This document shows positions 43,926-53,869 of a stretch of DNA of 64,000 bases, one piece after another. The stretch lies in assembly GCF_007971525.1 (NCBI RefSeq), contig NZ_CP042437.1:5270001-5334000 (forward strand), given 5' to 3'. Source of the stretch: Mucilaginibacter ginsenosidivorax. Its GTDB lineage: Bacteria; Bacteroidota; Bacteroidia; Sphingobacteriales; Sphingobacteriaceae. Within the stretch, counting starts at the first letter, position 1. The number at the start of each line of letters is the position of its first letter. The position numbers and the translations under genes are program-made. The notes below the pieces were generated by a model. That model was not told where the DNA came from. It saw only the letters and a list, made by a program, of their open reading frames with translations, and searched no databases.

Positions 43926-46313
43926 TTATTCGCTCCGTAAACTTTTTACAGGATTAGCAAAGGCTGCCCTGATCGATTGGTAACTGATAGTACAGATGGC
44001 GATCAATGAAGCTATTAAGCCTCCGGAAACAAATATCCACCAACTGAATACTGCACGGTATGCAAATGTCTGCGTCCAACCGCTCATTAAGTATAGGGCA
44101 ATCGGCGTTGCGATCAATGTAGCTATCATGACAAGTTTTACAAAATCTCCGGACAGTAACGCCATGATCTGTGCGACGGAAGCCCCTAATACTTTACGTA
44201 TTCCTATTTCTTTTTGGCGTTGTTTAACACTAAACAAGGCCAGCCCGAACAGGCCGAAGCAGGCAATGGCTACAGCGAGCATGGTGAATACGGCGAATAT
44301 TTGTCCGAACTTCACTTCTGATTCATATTGTTTATTAAATGTTTCGTTCAGGAAACTATATTCCAGGGGCCGTTGAGGAACCATCTTTTTCCAGAGAGCT
44401 GAGATATCAGAAACTGTCTTTTGGATATCAGCGCTATTTAATTCTACAGAGAATACCCTGAACTTATTAGGCATGAATCGAATGGCCAGTGGTTCAATCG
44501 GTTTTTGGAGAGATTGAAAATGAAAATCCTTGTAAATACCCACGATCTTCGCGTCATTTGGGTACATACCCACCTTGGTTCCTATCGCTTCTTCTGCGTT
44601 TTTAAAACCCAATTTCCGAAGAGCGCTTTCATTAATGATCATCGATTCTGTTGTGTCTGATACGAATTGTGCAGACAAGGCTCTTCCTGCAACCATTGGA
44701 ATATGGTATTGCATTAAAAAATTCAGGTCGGTAAGATAAATTGGTATTTCGGCATGGATCGTATCTCCTGTTCTTTTTGCAAAGTCCATCGACCATCCCC
44801 CTGAACTTAAGTCACCGGGAACAGCAGATGAGGCTGTTATATTTTTAACGCCTTTAATGCTCATAAGCTCGTTGCTGAGCAATTGATATTGAGATTGAAC
44901 TCTGCTGTCGCCTTCAAAATTAATGACCATCGTTTGCGACGGATTATAACCCAGTTCATGCTTTTGCATAAAGTTCAACTGATTATAAACGATCAGGCTA
45001 CTGATAATCAAAATAATAGAAACGGAGAACTGAAATACAACCAGGCCTTTTCTGATGGCGATACTCCACAATGATACTTTTAAATTTCCTTTAAGAGCGT
45101 TCACCGGATCAAATCCCGAAAGTACGAAGGCCGGATAAAATCCTGAAAATGTACCAACGACCAGCAGAATCAAGCCGAGCACGGTAAGGTGCAGTGGCTT
45201 CAACAAGTCGAAAACTATTTGTTTTCCTGCAAAATCATTGAAGGCCTCTAATAACAAATAAGAACATAAGGTGCTTATCAAAAGCGCTATACCTGCCATC
45301 ATGAATGATTCGACGAAAAACTGCGCAATAAGTTGTGCCCGGCTGACGCCATTTACTTTTTTGATGGCGACTTCTTTTGCCCGTTCAGCAGCACGGGCGG
45401 TGGATAAATTGATAAAATTGATGCAGGCTATCAAAAGAATAAATACCGCTATGACTGAAAATACATAAAGGTTGGTAATGCTGCCGGTTTTTCCTACCTG
45501 ATTTTCACGATCGCTATGCAGGTAAATATCAGTTAGTTTCTCCAAACTGTAATGATGTTTCGTTTCAGCGGTATTGGCTTTATTTCTTTCCGCAAATGAT
45601 TCAAATTGCAAAGCAAGTTTTGATGGCGCATAGTTTTCAGGCAGTAGCACATACGTATAGAAATTATTGGAATACCAGTTTGTGAAAAGCCAGTCGTATC
45701 CTGAATCCTTTTGCTGCGCCGTTGCCATGGATATCAGTATGTCGAAAGTATAATGAGCGTTCGCGGGAACATCTTTTACCACACCCGTAACCTTCATGTT
45801 TTTACCGTCGAATAGAAGCGTTTCGCCCAAAGGATCTCTCTTGCCAAAATATTTCTCAGCGGTTGTTTGCGTTATGACCACGCTCATCGGTGCCTGAAGT
45901 GCTGTCTTTGCATCGCCGTTAACTACCTGAAAATCAAAGATCTGAAAGATAGCCGGGTCGGCAAAATATACGCGGCGTTCTTCGAAAAGCTTATCATGAT
46001 ATTTAACCAGCGATTCTGCACTGATAATGCGTGCCGCTTGTTTTATTTGAGGGAAATCATTTAAAAGAGCCGGCGCCAGGGGACCGGGTGAGCCTGCACC
46101 GTGTTGGGTAAGCGCATTTGTTTTTTTATCGTCAACGACCCGGTAAATATGATTTGCTTTTGAATTGAACCGGTCATAATTTAATTCATTTTCGATATAC
46201 AGGGACATTAAAATGAATGCGGTCAGGCTTATAGACAATCCGCAAATATTGATGACAGAGAAAACTTTAGTCCTGACCAGGTTGCGATAAGCAAATTTAA
46301 AATTATTGACCAT
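43926..46313 (-). CDS. MacB/FtsX-type ABC transporter permease
   Basis: 795 aa. An N-terminal membrane helix (residues about 15-40, VFSVINICGLSISLTAFILM) is followed by a MacB-like periplasmic core domain (about 50-240), a first FtsX bundle (about 285-420), a second periplasmic domain and a final FtsX domain (ALFSVKQRQKEIGIRKVLGA ... VSGGLIASLIAICTISYQSI). It is the Bacteroidota double-FtsX architecture. No ATPase gene lies beside it in the window. Such permeases usually export peptides or lipids, or act as antibiotic-response transporters. It is a single-gene unit, separated from the PUL by 521 bp. Confidence 0.9.
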   Translation of the reverse strand: MVNNFKFAYRNLVRTKVFSVINICGLSISLTAFILMSLYIENELNYDRFNSKANHIYRVVDDKKTNALTQHGAGSPGPLAPALLNDFPQIKQAARIISAESLVKYHDKLFEERRVYFADPAIFQIFDFQVVNGDAKTALQAPMSVVITQTTAEKYFGKRDPLGETLLFDGKNMKVTGVVKDVPANAHYTFDILISMATAQQKDSGYDWLFTNWYSNNFYTYVLLPENYAPSKLALQFESFAERNKANTAETKHHYSLEKLTDIYLHSDRENQVGKTGSITNLYVFSVIAVFILLIACINFINLSTARAAERAKEVAIKKVNGVSRAQLIAQFFVESFMMAGIALLISTLCSYLLLEAFNDFAGKQIVFDLLKPLHLTVLGLILLVVGTFSGFYPAFVLSGFDPVNALKGNLKVSLWSIAIRKGLVVFQFSVSIILIISSLIVYNQLNFMQKHELGYNPSQTMVINFEGDSRVQSQYQLLSNELMSIKGVKNITASSAVPGDLSSGGWSMDFAKRTGDTIHAEIPIYLTDLNFLMQYHIPMVAGRALSAQFVSDTTESMIINESALRKLGFKNAEEAIGTKVGMYPNDAKIVGIYKDFHFQSLQKPIEPLAIRFMPNKFRVFSVELNSADIQKTVSDISALWKKMVPQRPLEYSFLNETFNKQYESEVKFGQIFAVFTMLAVAIACFGLFGLALFSVKQRQKEIGIRKVLGASVAQIMALLSGDFVKLVMIATLIATPIALYLMSGWTQTFAYRAVFSWWIFVSGGLIASLIAICTISYQSIRAAFANPVKSLRSE

Positions 46314-46834
46314 GTTGTAACAAGTTAATGATTAGGAGGTACGAAGTTCGTGCCATTGATTATATGGTTGATAATCAGATATTTATTTAAGAAATTAAAA
46401 ATCATGTGTACGAAAACGTTACAGGCTGTGTGCGAGGGCGATACAATAATTTTAATCGAACTATTTATATGGCTTAACATTAATCAGCAATTAGTAAAAC
46501 AATTAAAAATAGTATAAATAAAGCTGATGACGGGATAATTGCCCGAGAATGGTCCTGATGCACTTTTCACCTGCATATCGTAGCAGTTTTGATTAGGACA
46601 GTCCTTATGCCTCAGAGCACCGGGCTGTGTTGACAGGTGCGTTGAACCCCAAAAGCTTATTGTCATCAGGTGTTCAAAGAAGCCTGTTTTTAAGTTGAAA
46701 TGATATACGCAATACTCCTAATGTATTGTTGATTATTAAATATGCTGCATTTTCGGAATTTGTAATTTTTCTATTACTTTAGTCATTTCTAACCAATCCC
46801 TCATTAATTATTTGACAAGCAATACTCATAGGCG
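46314..46834. other. Divergent intergenic region; no gene seen
   Basis: 521 bp between the permease (minus) and the ECF sigma gene (plus). No repeat, hairpin or credible coding sequence stands out. Promoters for both genes must lie here. Confidence 0.4.
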
Positions 46835-47413
46835 ATGGGTGATATCAGTAGTGTTACAGACGATGAACTTGTTTTTCTCCTAAAACAAGGCAACAGTATT
46901 GCTTTTGAGAAAATTTATAGCAGATACTGGGACCGACTGTTCGATTATGCCTATAAGCGGCTAAACAACGCCGAATCGTGCGAGGAGATTGTGCAGGAGA
47001 TATTCATCAGGCTTTGGGACCGGCGCGAAGTGCTGGAGTTTACAACCGGCCTCATGAATTATTTGTTTACCTCAGCGAAGTATAGCGTCATTGATCAATA
47101 TCGCCGTCAGTTGGTTCAAAATTCTTTTATTACAGCCAGTAAGTATAATTTGCATATTGATAACTCAACAGAAGAGCGCATTTTTGTCAATGATCTTAAA
47201 AAATATCTCGATGATCTGATCTGTACACTTCCTCCCAAGTGCAAAAGTGTATATGAACTGAGCCGGTTGCAATATAAAACCAATAAAGAAATAGCCGAAA
47301 TTCTCCATATATCTGAAAAAACGGTTGAAGGTCATCTCACCAAAGCGTTGCAGCGCCTCCGTGTTGGAATGGGTGAACTGCTGTTATTGGTAGTGGCTTT
47401 TTTAATAAAATAA
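46835..47413 (+). CDS. ECF RNA polymerase sigma factor, FecI-like, of the polysaccharide locus
   Basis: 192 aa. Complete region 2 (AFEKIYSRYWDRLFDYAYKR ... AESCEEIVQEIFIRLWDRRE) and region 4 (LPPKCKSVYELSRLQYKTNK ... ISEKTVEGHLTKALQRLRV), ending in a short hydrophobic tail (ELLLLVVAFLIK). It starts the polysaccharide utilization operon with its FecR gene next. It should activate the downstream SusC/SusD and enzyme genes on ligand binding. Confidence 0.93.
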   Translation: MGDISSVTDDELVFLLKQGNSIAFEKIYSRYWDRLFDYAYKRLNNAESCEEIVQEIFIRLWDRREVLEFTTGLMNYLFTSAKYSVIDQYRRQLVQNSFITASKYNLHIDNSTEERIFVNDLKKYLDDLICTLPPKCKSVYELSRLQYKTNKEIAEILHISEKTVEGHLTKALQRLRVGMGELLLLVVAFLIK

Positions 47414-47490
47414 TTTTTTTTCGGCAGAGCAAGGGTTTGCCCACATTTCCCCGACTTGCTATTATAAGCCAAAATAAACCCGCGTTAATT

Positions 47491-48507
47491 ATGAACGAAC
47501 ATCAATTGTCCGAATTATTGGATAAGTATCTTGACGGTACCTGTACATCTGAAGAAAAGCAGGCGATCGATAATTGGTTTGAGTTGCATGAAAATGAACC
47601 CGGTTTTACGGAAAATTTGCCGGAGGACAAGAAAGAACAACTTAAACGCCGGATGTTCAATGCTATTTCCCGCCGGGATAATGTTAATACTCCAAAATCG
47701 GTTATCAAGCCGTTGTATAAAAGCAGGTGGCTGAAGATTGCCGCTGCTGCTGTTTTGTTGGTGTTTGCCAAAGTTATCATTATTGACACCTTATTGGCCC
47801 CGGCTAAATTCATTGAGACCGCTGCTGCGGATATGGTCATTACCAACCGCACTAAAAATATTATCAAACAGCTGCTGCCAGATAGCAGCGTAGTTTGGCT
47901 TAGTCCTGAAGCTAGCCTCAGCTATCCTAAAGTATTCAGGGCTGCGTCGCGTAACGTTACCATGCAGGGTGAATGCTTTTTTGAGGTAACAAAAAATGCC
48001 AGGCGTCCTTTTATCATCAGCAGTGAGCACATTGTAACCAAGGTATGGGGCACCAGTTTCCGGGTGCTCGATATGAAAAACATAGCTACTGCTATAGTAA
48101 CCGTTATTACAGGTAAGGTTTCGGTGAGTAAAAAAGGAAGTGATGCTGACCGGTCGGGAGCGAAGCTCGCGGCAGGAGAGGTGATGCTGTTGCCTAAAGA
48201 AGAGGTTGTTTATTCTAAAAATACCGATTTGCTTACAGCAAGCAGGCAGGCAGACATATCAGCGCTTAATATTTATAAACATATCGACCTTTCATTTGAG
48301 AATGCCAGGCTTACGGAAATTGTGGATGTATTGAACCGGAAATTTGATGCTCATATTAAAATCCAGAATGAAGTGCTGAATAAGGCTGTAATGACTGCTG
48401 ATCTAACGGGCCTGAACCTGCCCGAAGTTCTTGAAGTGCTCAAAGCTTCCATGAAACTCAACTACGAGGTCACCAACGATCTCATCGTACTAAAGAAAAC
48501 CAATTAA
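47491..48507 (+). CDS. FecR-family anti-sigma factor
   Basis: 338 aa from the ATG at 47491 (MNEHQLSELLDKYLDGTCTS). A cytoplasmic domain is followed by a membrane segment at about 80-100 (WLKIAAAAVLLVFAKVIII). The FecR domain (LPDSSVVWLSPEASLSYPKV, GECFFEVTKNARRPF) and a C-terminal STN-contact domain (DLSFENARLTEIVDVLNRKF) come next. It transmits the signal from the STN domain of the SusC receptor encoded 186 bp downstream to the sigma factor encoded 77 bp upstream. Confidence 0.93.
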   Translation: MNEHQLSELLDKYLDGTCTSEEKQAIDNWFELHENEPGFTENLPEDKKEQLKRRMFNAISRRDNVNTPKSVIKPLYKSRWLKIAAAAVLLVFAKVIIIDTLLAPAKFIETAAADMVITNRTKNIIKQLLPDSSVVWLSPEASLSYPKVFRAASRNVTMQGECFFEVTKNARRPFIISSEHIVTKVWGTSFRVLDMKNIATAIVTVITGKVSVSKKGSDADRSGAKLAAGEVMLLPKEEVVYSKNTDLLTASRQADISALNIYKHIDLSFENARLTEIVDVLNRKFDAHIKIQNEVLNKAVMTADLTGLNLPEVLEVLKASMKLNYEVTNDLIVLKKTN

Positions 48508-48693
48508 TTTAAAATCAATTCGAAATTATGAGAAACCATTACCCAACGTAGCATCAGCACCTTTTTCAATAAGGGTACAAGAGTGCTGTCACACTCCTGT
48601 ACCTGGATTTTCAAGCCCAATGGATCGCATCAATAAAATTGGTGACAGGGCTCTTATTATATTTTTTTCACAAAATACAATCATGTCAAATTT

Positions 48694-51600
48694 ATGAATT
48701 ATTGTTTACTTAATTCCCATTTCTGGTGCAAGATCATGAGGATTACATTTAGCCAGTTATTGATCATTACGCTGATGACTGGCATTAGCTATGCAAGGCC
48801 TACTTCAGCACAAACCATTTTGGATAAAAAAATCACTTTAACCGTTGAAGATAAGACATTGGTTGAAGTGCTGAAAGTTTTGGCCAAAAAACATCAGGTA
48901 CAGTTCGTTTATAACCAGGATATCATTCAAAGCAAGGAAAAGATATCCGCGGCATTTAACGATCAAAACCTCAAGGATGTGCTGGATCAATTACTTTTGA
49001 GATACAATATCAATTATGAGGTGTTTAAAAATAAGATCATCCTCACGAACCTGCAGCCGGCTGAAGATCCGGTTGTTGCTCAACCCGGTGTGCAGGATCT
49101 TAAGATCAGCGGTAAGGTAGTTGATGAAAAAAATCAGCCGCTTGTTGGTGTGAGCGTAAGTGTCAAAGGTACCAATAGTGGTACAGTAACCGATATCAAC
49201 GGTAATTTTTCCCTCACAGTTGCGAAGGCAAGTGATATACTCGTTTTTAAATATATCGGTTATTCGACGCTTGAAACACCGATAAGCGGCGCGTCGCCAT
49301 TAACTATCAAACTGACGGCCGATTCAAAGGCACTCAGCGAAGTGGTGGTTATCGGTTACGGCACCAAGAAGAAAATTGACCTTACTGGTACGGTAAGCTC
49401 CATACAGGCCGACGAAATAGCCAGGGCAAATGCAACGGGTACACAGGATGCTATGCAGGGACGGATAGCTGGTGTGGATATTAAAAGGGGCTCGGGTAAA
49501 CCAGGATCAGATTTTACCATTGAGATCAGGGGAGCAAACTCGATCACCGGTAATACGCAGCCCTTGTATGTTATAGACGGCGTTCCGGTCGCGGTTAATG
49601 GCAGCCCGTCAAACCCGGCCAATGACATCAATCCCGCGGATATCGAGAGGATAGATATATTAAAAGACGCATCCTCAACCGCTATATATGGATCACGTGG
49701 CGCTAATGGGGTGGTGTTGATCACAACAAAGAGAGGAGCGAAGGGAAGTTCCAAGATAATTTATACCGGCTATACCGGCATTGTAAACCCATATCACCTT
49801 CCTCCGGTCATGGATGGTCCTACTTTTGTAAACTACGTACGCGATTTCTTCAACGCACAGGCTGGCTACCCGGCTACGCCTATCCCGGATAGTAAATTAT
49901 TTTCGGCGACGGAATTAACAAATATCCAAAACGGGACTTACACAAACTGGATAGATCTCATCAAACGAAATGGATCTCAGTCCAATCATAATATTTCTAT
50001 AACGGGCGGCGATGATAAAACTACCTATTTTACCTCGGCGGGTTATCAGCTTTATCAAGGAACTACCAAAGCAGAAGATTCCAAAAAATATACCCTTAAA
50101 GCAGGCCTGGATAAAACTATAAATAATACATTCAGAGCAGGTGCTTCTGTTTACTCCACTTTCGTCAATAACCACCTGGGCAGTGCTGAGGTTTTTCGTT
50201 CTGCTTACAGGCTGCGTCCAACGGGTAGCGCATATAATGCTGATGGCAGCCCCCGCTTTTTTGCCTATGAAAGCGAAACGCAGATCACCAATCCACTGTT
50301 TGAATTTAATAACGAGATAAGGCAGCAGCAATACGTACACGTACTACCCAATATTTATGCGGAAGCCAACCTGATGAAAGGCTTAAAGATCCGTACCTCG
50401 TTCAGCCCCGATCTTACCTTTCAGCGACAGGGACAATATGATGATACCTTTACCAAGCAGCAGGCCGGTACAAAACCGGCACTGGGGCAGAGCAGTACCA
50501 ATCAGTATATTAATTATACCTGGGAAAACCTGTTGGTATATAATGCGGCTATAGGAAGGCATAAGTTTGATGTTACATTGGGTAACACTTTTGAATACCA
50601 CCAGCAGGACTTTTCTTCTATTTCAGCACAAGGCTTACCATACCGTTCTTTATGGTACAATCTGGGTTCTGCAACAACAATTACCATAAATGGGAACGCG
50701 ATTGCTCCTATAACGACAGTTGGAAGCGGTTATTCGCAGCAAAATCTTACTTCCTACTTCGGAAGGGCTAACTACACATTCAATAACAGGTATCTTTTTA
50801 CAGCAACCTTCAGGGCTGATGCCAATTCGGTGTTTGCACCGGGGCATAAATGGGGATACTTTCCATCCGGCTCCTTTGCATGGATTGCCAGCGAAGAGTC
50901 CTTTTTAAAAAATATCCAGGTGCTTGATTTACTGAAGTTCCGTTTGAGCTATGGAAAGTCGGGTAATGCATCGTCCGTAGGCCCTTACGCTACACAGGCA
51001 ACTGTTGGGCAATCACCCTATGATTTCAATGGCGTCGCAGCCAATGGATTTGCGCCAAACTTTGGTAACCAAAGCCTTACATGGGAAAAGACAGATGAGT
51101 ATAATGCCGGCGTAGAATTAGGCTTATGGAAAAACCGCATTGGTTTAGATGTAAATTTATATCGTAAAACCTCAAAAGGATCCATACTTAATCAGCAGGT
51201 TCCCCCCGAAAACGGTTATTCGAGCCAGACAACAAACCTGGGTTCAGTCAGAAACCAGGGTATTGAGATTGGTTTAAACACGGTCAATGTCAGCAGCGGT
51301 AAGTTCAGCTGGACGACTAACTTTAATTTCGCCGCTAACTATAATAAAATTGTGCAATTATACGGAGACGGTAAAAATGATATCGGTAATGCATGGTTTT
51401 TAGGTTACAAGGTAAGGGAAATCTATAATTATAAAATTATAGGCGTATGGCAAACCAGCGAGGCTCAGCAAGCCGCCGTGTATGGTGCCAAGCCAGGACA
51501 GTATAAAATTCAGGATATAAATAATGATGGTAAAATTGATGCAACTAATGACAGGCAAATATTAGGCAGTAGTATTCCCAATTGGTTTGGCGGAGTTACC

Positions 51601-52053
51601 AGCACAATTAATTACGCAAATTTTGATTTTAGCTTTACGGTATATACCAGGCAGGGTACCTATGAAAATAGTGTGTTTCTGGAACAACTGTTAAACGGCG
51701 ATCAAAACCGGGCGCGTTTTGGGGCATTTGACAGAAGCTATTGGACGCCCACTAATCCAAGCAACCAGTGGTCAAATAAAGCCGTAAATTCTTCTGACCC
51801 GGCAAACACGATAGCTCAGTTTCAAAACTCCTCTTACACCAAAATAAGTAATATCACATTAGGGTACACCATTCCCAAAAGTATCTTAAGTAAGGTCAAG
51901 ATCAGCAACCTAAGGGTATATGTTGATGCCTTTAACCCTTTTATATTTAGCAAGTTCATAGGATGGGATCCCGAAAACCCAAGTGGTAGTTCAGCGCTTA
52001 ACCAAGACTTTCGTACGCGCACCTTTATCCTCGGTTTGAATTTAACGCTATAA
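48694..52053 (+). CDS. SusC/RagA TonB-linked receptor with STN domain
   Basis: 1119 aa. The signal region ends ARPTSAQ. An STN domain lies at about 45-115 (TLVEVLKVLAKKHQVQFVYN), a carboxypeptidase-regulatory-like domain at about 137-215, and the plug from about 225 with VIDGVPVAVNG and ILKDASSTAIYGSRGANGVV. A 22-strand barrel ends RTRTFILGLNLTL. An in-frame ATG at 48736 would also give a signal peptide. It imports oligosaccharides across the outer membrane with the SusD protein that follows after 26 bp, and signals to FecR. Confidence 0.95.
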   Translation: MNYCLLNSHFWCKIMRITFSQLLIITLMTGISYARPTSAQTILDKKITLTVEDKTLVEVLKVLAKKHQVQFVYNQDIIQSKEKISAAFNDQNLKDVLDQLLLRYNINYEVFKNKIILTNLQPAEDPVVAQPGVQDLKISGKVVDEKNQPLVGVSVSVKGTNSGTVTDINGNFSLTVAKASDILVFKYIGYSTLETPISGASPLTIKLTADSKALSEVVVIGYGTKKKIDLTGTVSSIQADEIARANATGTQDAMQGRIAGVDIKRGSGKPGSDFTIEIRGANSITGNTQPLYVIDGVPVAVNGSPSNPANDINPADIERIDILKDASSTAIYGSRGANGVVLITTKRGAKGSSKIIYTGYTGIVNPYHLPPVMDGPTFVNYVRDFFNAQAGYPATPIPDSKLFSATELTNIQNGTYTNWIDLIKRNGSQSNHNISITGGDDKTTYFTSAGYQLYQGTTKAEDSKKYTLKAGLDKTINNTFRAGASVYSTFVNNHLGSAEVFRSAYRLRPTGSAYNADGSPRFFAYESETQITNPLFEFNNEIRQQQYVHVLPNIYAEANLMKGLKIRTSFSPDLTFQRQGQYDDTFTKQQAGTKPALGQSSTNQYINYTWENLLVYNAAIGRHKFDVTLGNTFEYHQQDFSSISAQGLPYRSLWYNLGSATTITINGNAIAPITTVGSGYSQQNLTSYFGRANYTFNNRYLFTATFRADANSVFAPGHKWGYFPSGSFAWIASEESFLKNIQVLDLLKFRLSYGKSGNASSVGPYATQATVGQSPYDFNGVAANGFAPNFGNQSLTWEKTDEYNAGVELGLWKNRIGLDVNLYRKTSKGSILNQQVPPENGYSSQTTNLGSVRNQGIEIGLNTVNVSSGKFSWTTNFNFAANYNKIVQLYGDGKNDIGNAWFLGYKVREIYNYKIIGVWQTSEAQQAAVYGAKPGQYKIQDINNDGKIDATNDRQILGSSIPNWFGGVTSTINYANFDFSFTVYTRQGTYENSVFLEQLLNGDQNRARFGAFDRSYWTPTNPSNQWSNKAVNSSDPANTIAQFQNSSYTKISNITLGYTIPKSILSKVKISNLRVYVDAFNPFIFSKFIGWDPENPSGSSALNQDFRTRTFILGLNLTL

Positions 52054-52079
52054 TCGATCATTATTTAACATAACCTGTT

Positions 52080-53780
52080 ATGAAATATATCAATAAAAAA
52101 TACGTGATGCTCACTTTAGCCATCGCGCTGCTCAGCATTACCGCGTGTAAAAAATACACGGATGAATATAACCCCCAAAGCCGCACCGCTGAAACCTATT
52201 ATAACACGTTTTCTGGTTTCGAAGATCTCGCCCGTTCAAATTATGCCCCGTTAAGAGGTATTGTCAATTTTACGGGGCTCTACTACCTGGGGACTGATGC
52301 ATTTTCGACACCGAGTATCAATGACGCGAACGGCGAAAATTTATATAATAATAACCTTAATTCTACCAATGGCGATGTGGATAGCTACTTGAGGCAATTA
52401 TATTATGCTATCAATATAGCCAATAATACGCTTTATTGGGCTACCCAGGTAAAAGACGGCAGTACCGCAACGATTAATATTCGGGTTGCTGAGGCAAAAG
52501 CGCTCAGAGCCTATTATTATTATCTGCTTACAGAAACCTTTGGCGACGTGCCTTTGGTGTTAACCCGCACAACCAGCATTAACCTGGTTTTTACCCGGAC
52601 GCCGGAAAAGGAAGTATACAACCAGATCATACAGGATTTAACAGATGCTGTAGGAACACTGCCGGCGACAACTTCTGACTTTGGACGGGTAACCAAAGGC
52701 TTTGCGCAGCACCTGTTAGCTAAAGTCTACCTTACAAGGGGATATAAAAGTTATGGTAGCGGCGAAGCCGATTTTCAGCTGGCTGCCACTACGTCGGAAG
52801 CGGTCATTAATTCCGGCAACTACAGTTTGAAAACGAAGTATGCTGATTTGTTTGATCCCTCGATAGCCAATTTCCAGGTTAACCCGGAGGTGATCTTTTC
52901 CGTACAGTACAGCACAAACACTGTTACCAATGCTTTCACGGTTCAGCAAAATGGTAGTGTATCACAACAGAGCGGTAATTCGTTACAGCAGTATTTTATG
53001 TGGGATACTCAAAATACAGGGTTGATCGGGCGCAGTACTTTTTATGGGAAAACCAATAATTCATCGGCCCTTGATCCGTATTGGTTCAGTAATTTCGATA
53101 AAAACCGAGACAGCCGTTACCTGGCTAATGTTTATGACGTAGTGTACGTACAGGTGGCTGGTTCGTTCAACAACAAATCTTACACGGTTGGCGATACGCT
53201 TTTATATTATCCTGCTGTCGCGTTTACGCCTGAACAGAAAGCGGCTAAAAAATATATCGTGATCAACCCGGATGAATACCGGACATCTCCTTTTTCTGCC
53301 GGGCTGCGCTCTTACCCGCAGTTTAAAAAATTCCGGGATCCTTTTGTTACCGCTTATGTTGACTTTGGCGGAGCCAGGGATACTTATGTGTTTCGCTTGG
53401 CGGAGACCTACCTGATCGCAGCCGAGGCTTATCTGAAAGCGGGTAATACGGCAAAGGCCCTTCAATATTTCAATGCCATACGTGCAAGGGCGGCTAAACC
53501 GGGAAACAATCCTGATACAGGTATCTCCTATGCCACAGAGATGCAGGTAAGTACCTTAACCATTGATGATATACTGGATGAAAGGCTAAGGGAGTTGACC
53601 GGAGAAGAGTTCAGGTGGTTTGAGCTGAAGAGAACAGGTACACTGGTGCGCCGTACGCTGGCTTATAATGACGAAGCCAAAGCCGCGAACGCTTTAAAAG
53701 CCATTCATGTTCTAAGGCCTATTCCGCAGGCGGTTATTGATCTGAACCGCGCTGCCTTTCCGCAAAACCCAGGCTATTAA
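52080..53780 (+). CDS. SusD/RagB-family glycan-binding lipoprotein
   Basis: 566 aa. A lipoprotein signal (LLSITAC) is followed by KKYTDEYNPQSRTAETYYNT, a standard SusD N terminus. TPR helices (RVAEAKALRAYYYYLLTETF and GDVPLVL) and the C-terminal DERLRELTGEEFRWFELKRT signature complete it. It binds the glycan at the cell surface as lid of the adjacent SusC channel. A strong hairpin follows the gene before the glycosidases. Confidence 0.94.
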   Translation: MKYINKKYVMLTLAIALLSITACKKYTDEYNPQSRTAETYYNTFSGFEDLARSNYAPLRGIVNFTGLYYLGTDAFSTPSINDANGENLYNNNLNSTNGDVDSYLRQLYYAINIANNTLYWATQVKDGSTATINIRVAEAKALRAYYYYLLTETFGDVPLVLTRTTSINLVFTRTPEKEVYNQIIQDLTDAVGTLPATTSDFGRVTKGFAQHLLAKVYLTRGYKSYGSGEADFQLAATTSEAVINSGNYSLKTKYADLFDPSIANFQVNPEVIFSVQYSTNTVTNAFTVQQNGSVSQQSGNSLQQYFMWDTQNTGLIGRSTFYGKTNNSSALDPYWFSNFDKNRDSRYLANVYDVVYVQVAGSFNNKSYTVGDTLLYYPAVAFTPEQKAAKKYIVINPDEYRTSPFSAGLRSYPQFKKFRDPFVTAYVDFGGARDTYVFRLAETYLIAAEAYLKAGNTAKALQYFNAIRARAAKPGNNPDTGISYATEMQVSTLTIDDILDERLRELTGEEFRWFELKRTGTLVRRTLAYNDEAKAANALKAIHVLRPIPQAVIDLNRAAFPQNPGY

Positions 53781-53796
53781 TTAATACCCCAATCCA

Positions 53797-53830
53797 AGCG
53801 GGCCGGTTCAGGGCATTGAACCGGCCCGCT
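53797..53830 (+). terminator. Perfect 14-bp hairpin between susD and the glycosidase genes
   Basis: AGCGGGCCGGTTCA (53797-53810) pairs perfectly with TGAACCGGCCCGCT (53817-53830) around a 6-nt loop. It lies 16 bp after the SusD stop and 39 bp before the GH28 start. No clear T-run follows, so it may be a partial terminator or an mRNA stabiliser that keeps SusCD expression above that of the enzymes. Confidence 0.7.
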
Positions 53831-53869
53831 CATTATTTAAGGGACATTGTAAATACGCTATCTATAAAT

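Noticed and set aside
46484..46666. A minus-strand 60-codon frame in the gap before the PUL sigma gene
   Set aside because: Composition and lack of any motif or neighbour support suggest noise.
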